Shown here: positions 45,901 to 54,661 of the stretch, one piece after another | Layout of the letters: every line of letters begins with the position of its first letter | Numbering within the stretch: the stretch's first letter is position 1 | Assembly: GCF_009792235.1 (NCBI RefSeq) | Contig: NZ_CP046973.1 | Location: forward strand, 3,224,001-3,288,000 | Direction: 5' to 3' | Source: Microcystis aeruginosa FD4 | GTDB taxonomy: Bacteria > Cyanobacteriota > Cyanobacteriia > Cyanobacteriales > Microcystaceae | Length of the DNA stretch: 64,000 nucleotides | Made by a program: the position numbers and the translations under genes | Notes under the pieces: generated by a model | Database searches by the model: none | What the model was told of the DNA's origin: nothing | The model's input: the letters and a program-made list of their open reading frames with translations, nothing else

Positions 45901-48900
45901 CCAGATTTTGAAATCAATTTTGACGATAAGATCGATCTTGAATTTGACTTAGAAGGACTAGGGGGATTAATCAAAGAAATTGAACTGGATGGGGAAACTT
46001 TTCTAGCAATTACCACTAAACCTTCTGTTAATGTCAATGCTTCATATAATTCAGGCTGTAACTTTGAAGATAATGAGATTAGTGTAGATGGTACAATCGG
46101 CATAGACTTAAATGTAGGACTAGACTTAGAAGTTGAAGTTCGTGCGGTTGTATTTGAAACTCAAAGTGAGATTGAAACAGTTGTTGATACAACAGCACAA
46201 GCGCAGGGCGGGATTTTTGGGAATGCGTCTGTAAATTTTGGGTATTCCAAGCAAAAGGGCTGGTTTTTAAATACCAATGCCGATCTTAATCTGACTGCAT
46301 TTGTCGATTTATTTGGTTATGTATATAGTCCCTTTGATGATGCTAGTACCACTGTCGTAGAGATTGGCTATGATCTGTTAACAGGAGAGAAAATTACTCC
46401 AGATGACTTAAAAGAGAATCAAATTCAAACGAATAGCATTATACCTTTTAGTGATTTAGGATTAGAAATATCAGAAACAGCAACACCTGAAGATGTGATT
46501 CAAAGTTTAAGCAAACTGGATAATATCCTTTATCAAAAAGCTTTAAATTTAGTAAATGAATACAATAAGCAACAATCAGGAGTTTGCGCCAAAGTCAAAA
46601 TCCAAATCGACCAAGAAGCAGTAATGACCCGCGCTGCCTTCCTTGGTAATTTAGAAATAGAAAACGGCAACCCCACCAACCTAACCAACCTCTCCGTTAT
46701 CCTCCAAATCAAAGACCAAAACGGCAATATTGTCAACGACTTATTTGGCATTACTGACCCCATTCTTAGCAATATTACCGCCGTTGACGGAACAGGAATC
46801 TTAACCGGAAACGACCCCAACACACCCCAAAATGAAGGAATAGGTAGCGCCAAATGGACTTTTATTCCCACCAATTTAGCCGCGCCAGAAATTCCAACCC
46901 AATACAGTATTGGTGGAACCCTTTCCTACCTCGAAAACGGCAAAACTATCACCGTCCCCCTACTATCCAGTCCTGTAACCGTCTATCCCCAAGCCGAACT
47001 TTACCTCGACTATTTCCATCAACGAGATGTATTCGCCGATGACCCCTTCACCGACGACATTGTTGAAACATCCGTCCCCTACTCCCTCGCTGTATTAGTC
47101 AGAAATGAAGGAAAGGGAGACGCGAAAAACCTCAAAATCACCTCCGGTCAACCCAAAATCGTCGAAAACGAAAAAGGCTTACTAATAGACTTTCAAATCA
47201 TCGGTTCCGAAGTCAACGGACAAGGCGTAACCCCCTCCCTAACCGTCAACTTTGGCGACATCAAAGCCGGAAAAACCGCCGTCGCTGACTGGTTACTAAA
47301 ATCCAGCCTACAAGGAAAATTCATCGACTACAAAGCCACCTTTGAGCATATTAACAGCCTTGGTAAAGCCGAACTCTCCCTCATCAAAGAAGTCAAAATC
47401 CACGAATTAATTCACACAGTCCAAGTCAATCATTCTAACCCCGACAACCTACCCGACTTCCTCGTTAACGAAACCTTTGACGCACAATTTACCCCCGATA
47501 TAATCTACTTCAGCAGTGGGGGAACAGCACCCGTCAAAGCCGTCAAAAACGCCACCCTTGACGCACCCCCAACCCTCAATGATTTAACCGTTCAAATTAG
47601 CGCCACCGTCGAAAATGGCTGGACTTACTTCCGCTTAGATGAACCCAGTGACAGTCAATACGATATCGTTAAAATCTTGCGGTCTGATGGTACAGAAATT
47701 GGGTTAGATAATATTTGGACAACTGACCGAACTTTCCCTGCGACAGGTCGTCCAATTTATGAAAATATCTTACATTTTCTTGACAATAACGCCACAGGAG
47801 GAACGAAAACCTACACGGTTGTTTATACCCCTGGCGGACCCACTATCACCGATATTATTGATGTTAGTCCCGACCCTATCTCTACGGCTGTTAACGCCAT
47901 TACCGTTGACTTTTCTGAAGCCATTAAAGCCAGCAGTTTCGATTACAACGACTTAAGCTTAACTCTCAACAATGGCACAAACTTAATCAACTCCACCGTC
48001 ACCATTGTTTCCCTCTCTCCCACCCGTTATCAAATCAGCGGATTAAACACCCTAACCAACAACGACGGAGACTATATCCTCACCGTCAACGCCACAGGAA
48101 TCCAAGACACCATCGGTAAATTCGGTAGCGGTTCACTAACAGAAACCTGGGAGAAAACGGCTGGCGGTAATGCAGACACCACCCCACCAGTAGTAACAGA
48201 TATTGTCAATCTATTAATCAACCCGCGCAATCAACCAGTTCCCTCTTTAACCGTCACTTTCTCCGAAAAAATTGACCTCAGTACCTTCACTTGGCAAGAT
48301 ATTAGTCTCACCCGCAATAGTGGAACTAATTTAATTAACAATACTGTCACCATCACCGCCATCAATGACACCACCTATCGTATCAATGGATTAAGTGGAT
48401 TAACCGCCACCGATGGAACTTACAACCTGACAGTTAACGGTAGTGGAATCCAAGACTTATCTGGTAATTCAGGAAATGGAACCCAGTCCGAAACCTGGAT
48501 AATGGATACCATCGCACCCACAATTCCTACTAACATTACAGTCACAAATCCCCTCACCCCTTCAGGGATAAATATTGAGAGTGCAAACATTGCTGAGGGC
48601 GCAAGCATTGCGCCCCTACAGCCTTTAACTGTATCAGGACAACAGCGCATTAATACAACCAATCCCACCATTAGCGGTGACTTAGGAGAAACCGGATTAA
48701 AAGTCTTCTTCTACGACAAAACTACTAATACTCTCTTACAACAAGCAACCGTAACAGGAAGCGAATTTAGTGGTAGTTTACCACTTCCCTCACCTGGTGC
48801 TAGAGATATAGAAATCCGCCTACAAGATACCGCAGGAAACATCAGTAGTACAACCCTCAGTCTCTTCGCAGATATCAGCCAACCAGTCCTTACCCAATTC

Positions 48901-51900
48901 CTCAACGTCCCCACCTCAAGCGCCAACGCAATTAACAGTATTGACCTTGAATTCTCCGAACAAATAAACATCAACACCTTCGATAAAAGTGATATTACCC
49001 TCACCCGTGATGGTGTCACCCTCACCCTACCCAATACCGTAACCGTTGAATATCTCTCAGGTACAACCTATCGGATTAATGGCTTAGGAGACTTAACCAA
49101 TACCCCAGGAATCTACAACCTAAAAGTTGACGCAACCACCATACAAGACAACGCCGGAAACAGCGGAGACGCAGCCAAAAACACCAACTTTATCATTACT
49201 TCCCCTCCCACACCTGGAATTACCTTAACCCAAACCGGAGGAAACACAACCGTCACCGAAGGTGGTAACACTGACACCTATTCCCTCGTCTTAAAAACCC
49301 AACCCACCAACGACGTTACCATCACCCTAACTGGTAACAATCAAATTACCCTCAATTCAACTACCCTTACCTTCACTACAACCAACTGGAATACTCCCCA
49401 AAACATCACCATTACCGCAGTAGATGACACCCTAACAGAAGGGAATCATACTGCTACCATTACCCACAATATCAGCAGTACAGACACCAATTACAACGGG
49501 TTAACCCTTCCTAATGTTATTGTCAATATTCAAGACAACGATGCTGAAATAAAAGGCAATATTTGGAACGATATTGATGGCAATGCCGTTAATAACAACG
49601 AACCCAATCTATCAGGATGGACAGTTTACTTAGACAGCAACAACAACAACCAACTAGATACCGGAGAAACCACAACTCAAACTAACGCCAACGGTGACTA
49701 TACCTTCAATAACCTGCGTCCAGGTAATTATAACGTCGCACAAGTCGTTCAAAACGGATGGAAACAAACCTATCCCATCCTCAATATCACCACCACCGCT
49801 GCGAATATTCCCCTGACAATTCCCACCCTAGACCTCATTCCCACCTCGACAAACACTGAAACCCAACTCAACTTCAACACCGCCAACTACATAGTCAAAG
49901 AAGATGGAACCGCCATTACCGAAATTATCATCAACCGCAGCGGAAATCTCGCAGAAACAGTCACAGCAACCCTCACCTTTACCGATGGAACCGCCAAAGG
50001 ATGCGGTTGCGCCGCTAGTTCGATAAATAACGACTTTAACTATAGTCCCATTACCATTACTTTCACAGAAAACGAAATCAGTAAAGTCATTCCCGTCCAA
50101 AATGCCATCTTAAATAATCCCAACGCCATCCGCATTCGCAACGACAATAAAGTTGAGGGAGACGAATACTTTACAATTCATCTAACCAACCCGACAAACG
50201 GCGCAATCATTGGTAATCAAAGTCAAGCAACCGTCACTATTCTCGATGATGAATCTCCCAATAATAATCCAATCACACCGCCTATCTCAAATCCCAGTAA
50301 CACCCTTTCCACTTCTCAAAATAGTAACGCCACCAATCTAATTAACCTTGATGATTTTTGGTCAGATTCCCGCTTTACTAACATCAAAGGACAAGGAGAA
50401 AGCATCGTTATTATTGATACAGGTGCAGACTTAAATCATCCGCTCTTTGGTGTCGATGCTAATAATAATGGTATTGCTGACAAGATTATCTATCAATACG
50501 ACTTTGCTGATAATGATGCTGATGCTAGTGATAAAAACAATCACGGTTCCCACATCGCCAGCATCGCCTCGCAAATTGCTCCCGACGCTAACTTAATTAT
50601 ACTCAAAGTCTTTAAAGATAACGGTTCTGGGTACTTTGCTGACTTAGAAGAAGCATTACAGTGGGTTAATACAAATGCCAACACATATAATGTCACCTCT
50701 GTCAACCTTTCTTTAGGAGATAATCAAAACTGGACAACCGCCACCGGACGCTATGGAATTGGCGATGAATTAGCCGCCATTGCCGGACAAAATATTCTCA
50801 TAGCAGCAGCAGCGGGTAACAGTTTCTACACCTTTAATAGCAGTCCTGGATTAGCCTATCCAGCAGCAGACCCTAATGTTATCTCAGTCGGTGCAGTTTG
50901 GGCCGATGATTTCGGTTCTGGCAGCTTTAGTAATGGTGCTAAAGATTATACAACTGCGGCAGACCGAATTGCCAGTTTCTCCCAACGCCATCCAATTTTA
51001 GATGTATTTGCTCCAGGAATTTTAATCAGTGGCGCGAATGCAACTGGCGGGACAATTACCATGGGTGGCACATCTCAAGCCGTGCCTTACATTAGCGCAA
51101 TTGCTACCCTTTCCCAACAGATTGCTAAAACTTATTTAGGACGGGAATTAACCTTAACTGAATTCCGTACCTTATTAGACACAACTAGCAATTTAATTAT
51201 TGATGGGGATGACGAAAACGATAACGTTACCAATACAGGAATCAGTTATCCTCGAATCAATGCACTTGCTTTAGCAGAAAACATACTCAACCTCAATGAC
51301 AGTAATTCTAATCCAGATTTAGTTAACCCAGGAAATAACAATAATAATGGTTCCAACACGGTCACTAATACCGTCAGTTTAGTTCATAATGTCACCCTGA
51401 CTGCGGGACAGATACTAACGGGAATTAACTTCGGTAATCAGCAACTTCCCAGCAATCAACCGCCAACTCTGAATAACATTAATAAGAGTGGGGATGAAGA
51501 TAACCCCATCAACTTTAGCCAAAGTGATTTTACTTCAGCTTTCAATGATGCTGATGGTAATACTCTCGTTAAAATCCAGATTACTGCTTTACCTAATAAC
51601 GGTGTTCTCCAACTGAATAATACAGCAATTGCACTCAGTCAAGAAATTGCTGTCAGCGACTTAAATAATCTCACTTTTAGTCCCAATACTAACTTTAACG
51701 GGAATATCAGTTTTAGTTGGAACGGGTTTGATGGGAGTGTTTATAGTATCAATTCTGCTCAAGTTAACTTAACAGTTAACCCAGTAGATGACGCACCAAC
51801 TGTCCTCAATCCGATTACAGATGTCAATGTTGACGAAGATGCAGCTAATACCGTCATTGATATAACCAACGTCTTCACTGATATTGATAATGACCCGACT

Positions 51901-52338
51901 TTAATTGTTAAATCAGTATTGACCAACGATAATACAGGATTAGTCACTGCTACCATCGTTGACAATCAATTAACCCTTGACTACCAAGACAATCAATCTG
52001 GGACAGCTAATCTGACAATTCGTGGGACATCCAACGGTAAAACTGTTGATGATACTTTCGTCATTACAGTTAACCCAGTAGATGACGCACCAACTGTCCT
52101 TAATCCGATTACAGATGTCAATGTTGACGAGGATGCAGCCAATACCGTCATTGATTTAACCAACGTCTTCACTGATATTGATAATGACATCGCTTTAATT
52201 GTCAAATCAGTATTCGTCAATGACAATCCTGGATTAGTCACCGCTACCATCGTTGACAATCAGTTAACCCTTGACTACCAAGACAATCAATCTGGGGAAC
52301 AGCTCAAATCTGACAATTCGGGGAACATCCAACGGTAA
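36988..52338 (+). CDS. Giant RTX / Calx-beta / subtilase surface protein (present frame, 5116 residues)
   Basis: No signal peptide. Order by residue: N-terminal domain with LLEEYGHFID (~100-110); RTX nonapeptides from ~167; five and a half 183-residue repeats (~230-1235); four Calx-beta domains (~1352-1811) and three related repeats; CARDB-like VPDLVVTQLQG (~2125); a GGIGG linker and Asn-Pro linker (~2819-2895); Ig-like folds with DTTPPVVTDI; an SdrD-B-like module (~4188); a further Calx-beta; a complete S8 subtilase with Asp4477 (DTGAD), His4519 (NHGSHIA) and Ser4696 (GGTSQAVP); then 98-residue cadherin-like repeats. Calcium-binding RTX repeats point to type I secretion. A frameshift near 52300 ends the frame at 52338, cutting off the C-terminal RTX part (see 52339-54531), which normally carries the secretion signal. 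No secretion genes are nearby. Confidence 0.85.
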   Translation: MITTSRQIPLALVFNYLFQFSNAANFEEVFSTVFGENYDVAKSTTLRNQWREGDFGNFPSIEVVGSEVLGAANGAYAASNNKIYLSEGFLATASEAALVWVLLEEYGHFIDAQINSTDAAGDEGRIFAALVMGESLSDEALAQLKAEYDHGFIRINGVNIEIEMANFTGTNGNDTIIGTNDNDSIDGLGGNDSLSGLGGDDILNGGDGNDTLNGGDGNDTLNPGLGIDTVNGNGGTDTLIVDYTNATNLTSGIENTAFTTYIRNRNNGVYLLYYPNIELVNITGTSSNDDLRGFSGNDTLIGGAGNDTLTGNEGNDQLIGGAGDDIINDIITSGSGDSLDGGEGTDTLNLNLGSVTANLNFSLNVSSTSQLQGISSVEIKNFERVNAITTGGGNDVINLNNSVSFTTNTRVDVNGNGGTDTLIVDYTNATNLTSGIENTASTTYIRNRNNGVDLLYYPNIELVNITGTSSNDNLRGFSGNDTLIGGAGNDTLTGNEGNDQLIGGAGDDIINDTITSGSGDSLDGGEGTDTLNLNLGSVTANLNFSLNVSSTSQLQGISSVEIKNFERVNAITTGGGNDVINLNNSVSFTTNTRVDVNGNGGTDTLIVDYTNATNLTSGIENTAFTTYIRNRNNGVDLLYYPNIELVNITGTSYSDNLRGFSGNDTLIGGAGNDTLTGNEGNDQLIGGAGDDIINDIITSGSGDSLDGGEGTDTLNLNLGSVTANLNFSLNVSSTSQLQGLGDVEIKNFEKVNTLTTGSGNDVINLNNSIALTTNTRVDVNGNGGTDTLIVDYTNATNLTSGIENTAFTTYIRNRNNGGDLLYYPNIELVNITGTSYSDNLRGFSGNDTLIGGAGNDTLTGNEGNDQLIGGAGDDIINDIITSGSGDSLDGGEGTDTLTLNLSSVTANLNFSLNVSSTSQLQGLGDVEIKNFEKVNTLTTGSGNDVINLNNSIALTTNTRVDVNGNGGTDTLIVDYTNATNLTSGIENTAFTTYIRNRNNGGDLLYYPNIELVNITGTSYSDNLRGFSGNDTLIGGAGNDTLTGNEGNDQLIGGAGDDIINDIITSGSGDSLDGGEGTDTLTLNLSSVTANLNFSLNVSSTSQLQGLGDVEIKNFEKVNTLTTGSGNDVINLNNSIALTTNTRVDVNGNGGTDTLIVDYTNATNLTSGIENTAFTTYIRNRNTGGDLLYYPNIELVNITGTSSNDDLRGFSGNDTLIGGAGNDTLTGNDSNDILSGVNAKNLNPGLNEIDILAGGNGTDTFILGDAANIYYDDRNTTIAGTSDYARITDFNPTQDIIQLNGAKSNYRLTTATINNISGTAIYVDKPNSEPDELIALIQGVTGLDINSSAFVTAKDEIAFSNPQFPIIEDGTLVVAVTVVRNGAVQTEVSATIILNDGTATAGSDYNNTPITVTFAPGETSKTITIPIIDDSIYEPTETVNLTLSNATGGATLGTQTTAVLNIIDNDVVPGILAFSQANYSINENGTPIIAVTVNRTGGSDGAVSATISLSDGTATRPDDYTNTSVTVNFANGETSKVVTIPIVNDSQFEADETVNLTLSNPQGGATLGTQTTAVLTILNDDLPQPGRISLNNINYTVNENNGTANITLTRTNGSDGEVSVILTPSNGSAIAGDDYTNTPITVTFANGQTSKTVTIPINNDTIYEPTETVNLTISNPTGGATLGTQQTATLSIIDNDAVPGVIQFSNATYSVNENGTPVTAVTLTRTNGSDGAVSVTVNLTNGTATAGSDYNNTPITVNFANGETAKTVTIPIIDDSIFEATETINLSLSNPSNGVTIGSQNSAIVSIIDNDFKPTLTVNITGEQVTEGNTIQGTVTRNTDTNEPLTVTLVNSENSQITVPNTVTIPAGANSVNFNLNAVDDTLIELPKNYTIIATSQGFVSGSDTLAVIDNDAVSLSLTLDSNNINENGGKAIATVTRNVITSTPLVVQLSSSDTTEATVPTSVTIAAGQASATFEISAIDDTALDGNQTVTITAKPTYTGTNLATDTGNATTNINIVDNESPSLKVVIDKDVISETGTATATITRNTNTSSDLTVTLNSSDTTEATVPNTVTIAAGQTSASFTITGVSDGINDGSQTVTITASATGLNSGSDSLEITDINVPDLVVTQLQGISPTYTTKQSQFTYTVANNGIIAATGSWKDRIYLSTDNKLDANDTLLGEFGLGSTENPANLLPGTSYNRTVTYFAPRNPGQYYLIGVTDNGNTVNEGVAIGESNNTTITPVTVTPAYRGTVYTDTETAIAGNPVTLRGQALSNSNNSPVAYEFVKVRVENKGNIREFDAFTDGNGNFVRQFTPLTGEAGTYNINAYFPGFAAEDSNPEDSFTLLGMRFEQNDQFLTQVSQRITEGTTFNGSVKLQNLSNIGLSGLTATVNGAPSDWTVNVTPEKTSLGGNEEITVNYSINVPDDKWSYYNFGLGLSTTEGVTATLPVRVDVARLLPRLVADTSSLQASMLRGGQTIVEFTVSNQGEVASGQLNILLPEASWLKSASAVTLPSLNPGQSTKVSLLLQPSTTQELTVYNGNVVISGDEASLSLPFNFRAISEAKGNLNINVVDELFFFAEGSPRLENATITLLDPFTGTVISSEKDADGILSKTDLAEGYYKLRITADNHDTYEQNIYVSAGETEDIQAFLSRQTVKYTWTVTPTEIEDRYIITVQSTFETDVPIPVVTIDPPLIDLKDLQVVGQVTQINMTVTNHGLIAANDIKLNFGEHPFYKIEPLINDFDGLAAKSSLTIPVRITRIADFDTLASSAGELSTLATPSVPCSISGSLGSLGWSYPCGGNDVQKSTTIAFNNVEGNCAGGGIGGGGIGGGGIGGGGIGGGGIGGGGIYSSTPIIYAKNPCNIDPDNPNPNPNPNPNPNPNPNPNPNPNPNPNPDPDCKVPDLGFTIDASEYLEPWIETGEQVFNTLMKKRIEVDLSVEAEAGGKLCCDKNKKIGVEFFATAGVTAEAKFGPDFEINFDDKIDLEFDLEGLGGLIKEIELDGETFLAITTKPSVNVNASYNSGCNFEDNEISVDGTIGIDLNVGLDLEVEVRAVVFETQSEIETVVDTTAQAQGGIFGNASVNFGYSKQKGWFLNTNADLNLTAFVDLFGYVYSPFDDASTTVVEIGYDLLTGEKITPDDLKENQIQTNSIIPFSDLGLEISETATPEDVIQSLSKLDNILYQKALNLVNEYNKQQSGVCAKVKIQIDQEAVMTRAAFLGNLEIENGNPTNLTNLSVILQIKDQNGNIVNDLFGITDPILSNITAVDGTGILTGNDPNTPQNEGIGSAKWTFIPTNLAAPEIPTQYSIGGTLSYLENGKTITVPLLSSPVTVYPQAELYLDYFHQRDVFADDPFTDDIVETSVPYSLAVLVRNEGKGDAKNLKITSGQPKIVENEKGLLIDFQIIGSEVNGQGVTPSLTVNFGDIKAGKTAVADWLLKSSLQGKFIDYKATFEHINSLGKAELSLIKEVKIHELIHTVQVNHSNPDNLPDFLVNETFDAQFTPDIIYFSSGGTAPVKAVKNATLDAPPTLNDLTVQISATVENGWTYFRLDEPSDSQYDIVKILRSDGTEIGLDNIWTTDRTFPATGRPIYENILHFLDNNATGGTKTYTVVYTPGGPTITDIIDVSPDPISTAVNAITVDFSEAIKASSFDYNDLSLTLNNGTNLINSTVTIVSLSPTRYQISGLNTLTNNDGDYILTVNATGIQDTIGKFGSGSLTETWEKTAGGNADTTPPVVTDIVNLLINPRNQPVPSLTVTFSEKIDLSTFTWQDISLTRNSGTNLINNTVTITAINDTTYRINGLSGLTATDGTYNLTVNGSGIQDLSGNSGNGTQSETWIMDTIAPTIPTNITVTNPLTPSGINIESANIAEGASIAPLQPLTVSGQQRINTTNPTISGDLGETGLKVFFYDKTTNTLLQQATVTGSEFSGSLPLPSPGARDIEIRLQDTAGNISSTTLSLFADISQPVLTQFLNVPTSSANAINSIDLEFSEQININTFDKSDITLTRDGVTLTLPNTVTVEYLSGTTYRINGLGDLTNTPGIYNLKVDATTIQDNAGNSGDAAKNTNFIITSPPTPGITLTQTGGNTTVTEGGNTDTYSLVLKTQPTNDVTITLTGNNQITLNSTTLTFTTTNWNTPQNITITAVDDTLTEGNHTATITHNISSTDTNYNGLTLPNVIVNIQDNDAEIKGNIWNDIDGNAVNNNEPNLSGWTVYLDSNNNNQLDTGETTTQTNANGDYTFNNLRPGNYNVAQVVQNGWKQTYPILNITTTAANIPLTIPTLDLIPTSTNTETQLNFNTANYIVKEDGTAITEIIINRSGNLAETVTATLTFTDGTAKGCGCAASSINNDFNYSPITITFTENEISKVIPVQNAILNNPNAIRIRNDNKVEGDEYFTIHLTNPTNGAIIGNQSQATVTILDDESPNNNPITPPISNPSNTLSTSQNSNATNLINLDDFWSDSRFTNIKGQGESIVIIDTGADLNHPLFGVDANNNGIADKIIYQYDFADNDADASDKNNHGSHIASIASQIAPDANLIILKVFKDNGSGYFADLEEALQWVNTNANTYNVTSVNLSLGDNQNWTTATGRYGIGDELAAIAGQNILIAAAAGNSFYTFNSSPGLAYPAADPNVISVGAVWADDFGSGSFSNGAKDYTTAADRIASFSQRHPILDVFAPGILISGANATGGTITMGGTSQAVPYISAIATLSQQIAKTYLGRELTLTEFRTLLDTTSNLIIDGDDENDNVTNTGISYPRINALALAENILNLNDSNSNPDLVNPGNNNNNGSNTVTNTVSLVHNVTLTAGQILTGINFGNQQLPSNQPPTLNNINKSGDEDNPINFSQSDFTSAFNDADGNTLVKIQITALPNNGVLQLNNTAIALSQEIAVSDLNNLTFSPNTNFNGNISFSWNGFDGSVYSINSAQVNLTVNPVDDAPTVLNPITDVNVDEDAANTVIDITNVFTDIDNDPTLIVKSVLTNDNTGLVTATIVDNQLTLDYQDNQSGTANLTIRGTSNGKTVDDTFVITVNPVDDAPTVLNPITDVNVDEDAANTVIDLTNVFTDIDNDIALIVKSVFVNDNPGLVTATIVDNQLTLDYQDNQSGEQLKSDNSGNIQR
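37675..40690 (+). repeat. Five and a half tandem 549-bp repeats inside the giant gene
   Basis: Units start at 37675, 38224, 38773, 39322, 39871 and 40420 (partial), spaced exactly 549 bases (183 codons). Each has a 100-residue beta-type module (GGTDTLIVDYTNATNLTSGI...) and RTX nonapeptides (GNDTLIGGAGNDTLTGNEGN). Units 3-5 are almost identical, units 1-2 slightly different, so expansion is recent. Confidence 0.95.
45442..45675 (+). repeat. Gly-Gly-Ile-Gly-Gly and Asn-Pro microsatellite linkers
   Basis: 45442-45531 repeats a 15-base unit about six times (GGIGG in protein), preceded by CAGG-like coding. 45585-45675 is a run of Asn-Pro codons ending in Asp-Pro. Both keep the frame and make flexible or extended linkers between the N-terminal and middle parts of the giant protein. 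Confidence 0.9.
48597..48615 (+). repeat. Dispersed palindrome inserted in frame in the giant gene
   Basis: GGGCGCAA-GCA-TTGCGCCC, perfect 8-base arms, translated as EGASIAPLQ with its flanks between an Ig-like module and the next strand. A relative is at 19400-19418. Confidence 0.7.
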
Positions 52339-52668
52339 AACTGTTGACGATACTTTCGTCATTACAGTTAACCCAGTAGATGACGCACCAACTGTCCTTA
52401 ATCCGATTACAGATGTCAATGTTGACGAAGATGCAGCCAATACCGTCATTGATTTAACCAACGTCTTCACTGATATTGATAATGACCCGACTTTAATTGT
52501 CAAATCAGTATTCGTCAATGACAATCCTGGATTAGTCACCGCTACCATCGTTGACAATCAATTAACCCTTGACTACCAAGACAATCAATCTGGGACAGCT
52601 AATCTGACAATTCGGGGAACATCCAACGGTAAAACTGTTGACGATACTTTCGTTGTCATGTCGGTATA
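51781..52668 (+). repeat. Tandem 294-bp cadherin-like repeats
   Basis: Units starting at CCAGTAGATGACGCACC (51781, 52075, 52373) and a diverged fourth from 52666. Spacing is 294, then 298, then 293, so the second junction carries four extra bases and the third lacks one. Each unit encodes VDDAPTVLNPITDVNVDEDA... through GTANLTIRGTSNGKTVDDTF. Confidence 0.9.
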
Positions 52669-54531
52669 GTCGATAATCCACCAACCGTCCTCAATCCGAT
52701 TACAGATGTTAATGTTGACGAAGATGCAGCTAATACGGTTATTGATTTAACCACCGTCTTTAGTGACCCCGATGGAGATGCAATTACCAAGAGTGTGTTA
52801 TCCAACACAAATACTAGCTTGGTGACAGCAACTATCGTTAATAACCAATTAATCCTAGATTATCTCCAAAATCAGTTTGGAACGGCTCAAATTACCATCA
52901 GAGGAACATCGAAAGGTTTATTTATTGAGGATACCTTTACCATTACCGTCAACCAAGTGACGGAAGGGATACTCATTACAGGCACATCTGGCAATGACAA
53001 TCTTGTCGGTGGAGACGGAAACGACACCCTACAAGGATTAGCCGGAAACGACACCCTAAATGGAGGACTGGGTTCGGATTCTCTCGAAGGAGGCAATGGC
53101 AATGATGTCTATTATGTGGATAATAGTGGAGATCTTGTCCTAGAAACCGTTACAGGTAGTACAGGCGGAACGGACTTAGTTTATGCGAGTGTCTCTTATA
53201 CTTTACCTAACCTAGTGGAAAATCTGACCCTAACAGGTAATTCAGCCATTAACGGCACAGGAAACAGCCTTAATAACACAATTATCGGCAATAACGGCAA
53301 TAACTACCTCCTAGGCGATGCAGGGAACGATACATTAGACGGCAAAGCAGGGGTAGATACCCTAGACGGAGGAGCAGGTAATGACACTTATACTATTGAT
53401 AATATCAACGATGTGATTATTGATAGTGCAGGAACAGATACGGTTTCCGCTTCCATTACTTATACCCTAGCAGCGGGATTAGAAAATCTAACCTTAACTG
53501 GGAATGGTAACTTAAATGGCACAGGAAACAGCCTTAATAACACAATTATCGGCAATAACGGCAATAACTACCTCCTAGGCGATGCAGGGAACGATAAACT
53601 AGACGGCAAAGCAGGGGTAGATACCCTAGACGGAGGAGCAGGTAATGACACTTATACTATTGATAATATCAACGATGTGATTATTGATAGTGCAGGAACA
53701 GATACGGTTTCCGCTTCCATTACTTATACCCTAGCAGCGGGATTAGAAAATCTAACCTTAACTGGGAATGGTAACTTAAATGGCACAGGAAACAGCCTTA
53801 ATAACACAATTATCGGCAATAACGGCAATAACTACCTCCTAGGCGATGCAGGGAACGATACATTAGACGGCAAAGCAGGGGTAGATACCCTAGACGGAGG
53901 AGCAGGTAATGACACTTATACTATTGATAATATCAACGATGTGATTATTGATAGTGCAGGAACAGATACGGTTTCCGCTTCCATTACTTATACCTTGGCC
54001 AATAATCTTGAAAACCTGACCTTAACAGGTAGTACAGCGATTAATGGCACGGGGAACAATGGCAATAATGTGATAACCGGAAATTCAGGTGCCAATCTTC
54101 TCTCTGGGTTGGATGGTAATGATAGCCTTAATGGGGGCAATGGAAATGATACCCTACTCGGCGGAAATAGCGATGATACTCTTATAGGAGGGACAGGAAA
54201 TGACAGCTTGACGGGAGGAAGTGGCCGTGATTTCTTCCGCTATAACTCACGCACGGAAGGCATTGACACGATTGCCGACTTTAATGTGCTAGATGACACG
54301 ATTTTGGTATCTCGGAGTGGATTTAGTGGCGGTTTAACGGTTGGTACTTTACTAAACACCCAGTTTACTACCGGAACATCAGCGACGACTTCTGCTCATC
54401 GTTTTATTTATAATGCCAGTAATGGTCAATTATGGTACGACATTGACGGTACAGGAACAACAGCAGCCAGCCAAATTGCGACACTTTCTCCAAATTTAGC
54501 TTTAACTGCCAGCAATTTCCTGGTTTTCTAA
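52339..54531 (+). pseudogene. C-terminal RTX part of the giant protein, separated by two frameshifts
   Basis: After the stop at 52336-52338, the neighbouring frame continues the cadherin-like repeat to 52669. From about 52668 the original frame resumes (VDNPPTVLNPITDVNVDEDA) and runs to 54531. It encodes RTX nonapeptides (GTSGNDNLVGGDGNDTLQGL), three 88-residue repeats, a final nonapeptide block (GGNGNDTLLGGNSDDTLIGG) and a typical RTX C-terminal domain ending ALTASNFLVF. The four-base gain near 52300 and one-base loss near 52660 restore the frame, so a single 5.8-thousand-residue ancestor is clear. Recoding, strain decay or assembly error in the repeats are all possible. Confidence 0.8.
53254..54045 (+). 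repeat. Three tandem 264-bp RTX repeats
   Basis: Units begin at 53254, 53518 and 53782, each with GTGNSLNNTIIGNNGNNYLL and GVDTLDGGAGNDTYTIDNIN, almost identical at the DNA level. Confidence 0.95.
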
Positions 54532-54661
54532 GCATCATTAAAGGGAGTAGGCAATCATCAGTTAACTGTTACAGGATTTCCAGCTTTTTTCAAATGCAGT
54601 TTTATATTTTCTTTAGAGATGGGCTGTCCCGAAAATCTGCTCAGAGCGGCCAAAAGTTAGA

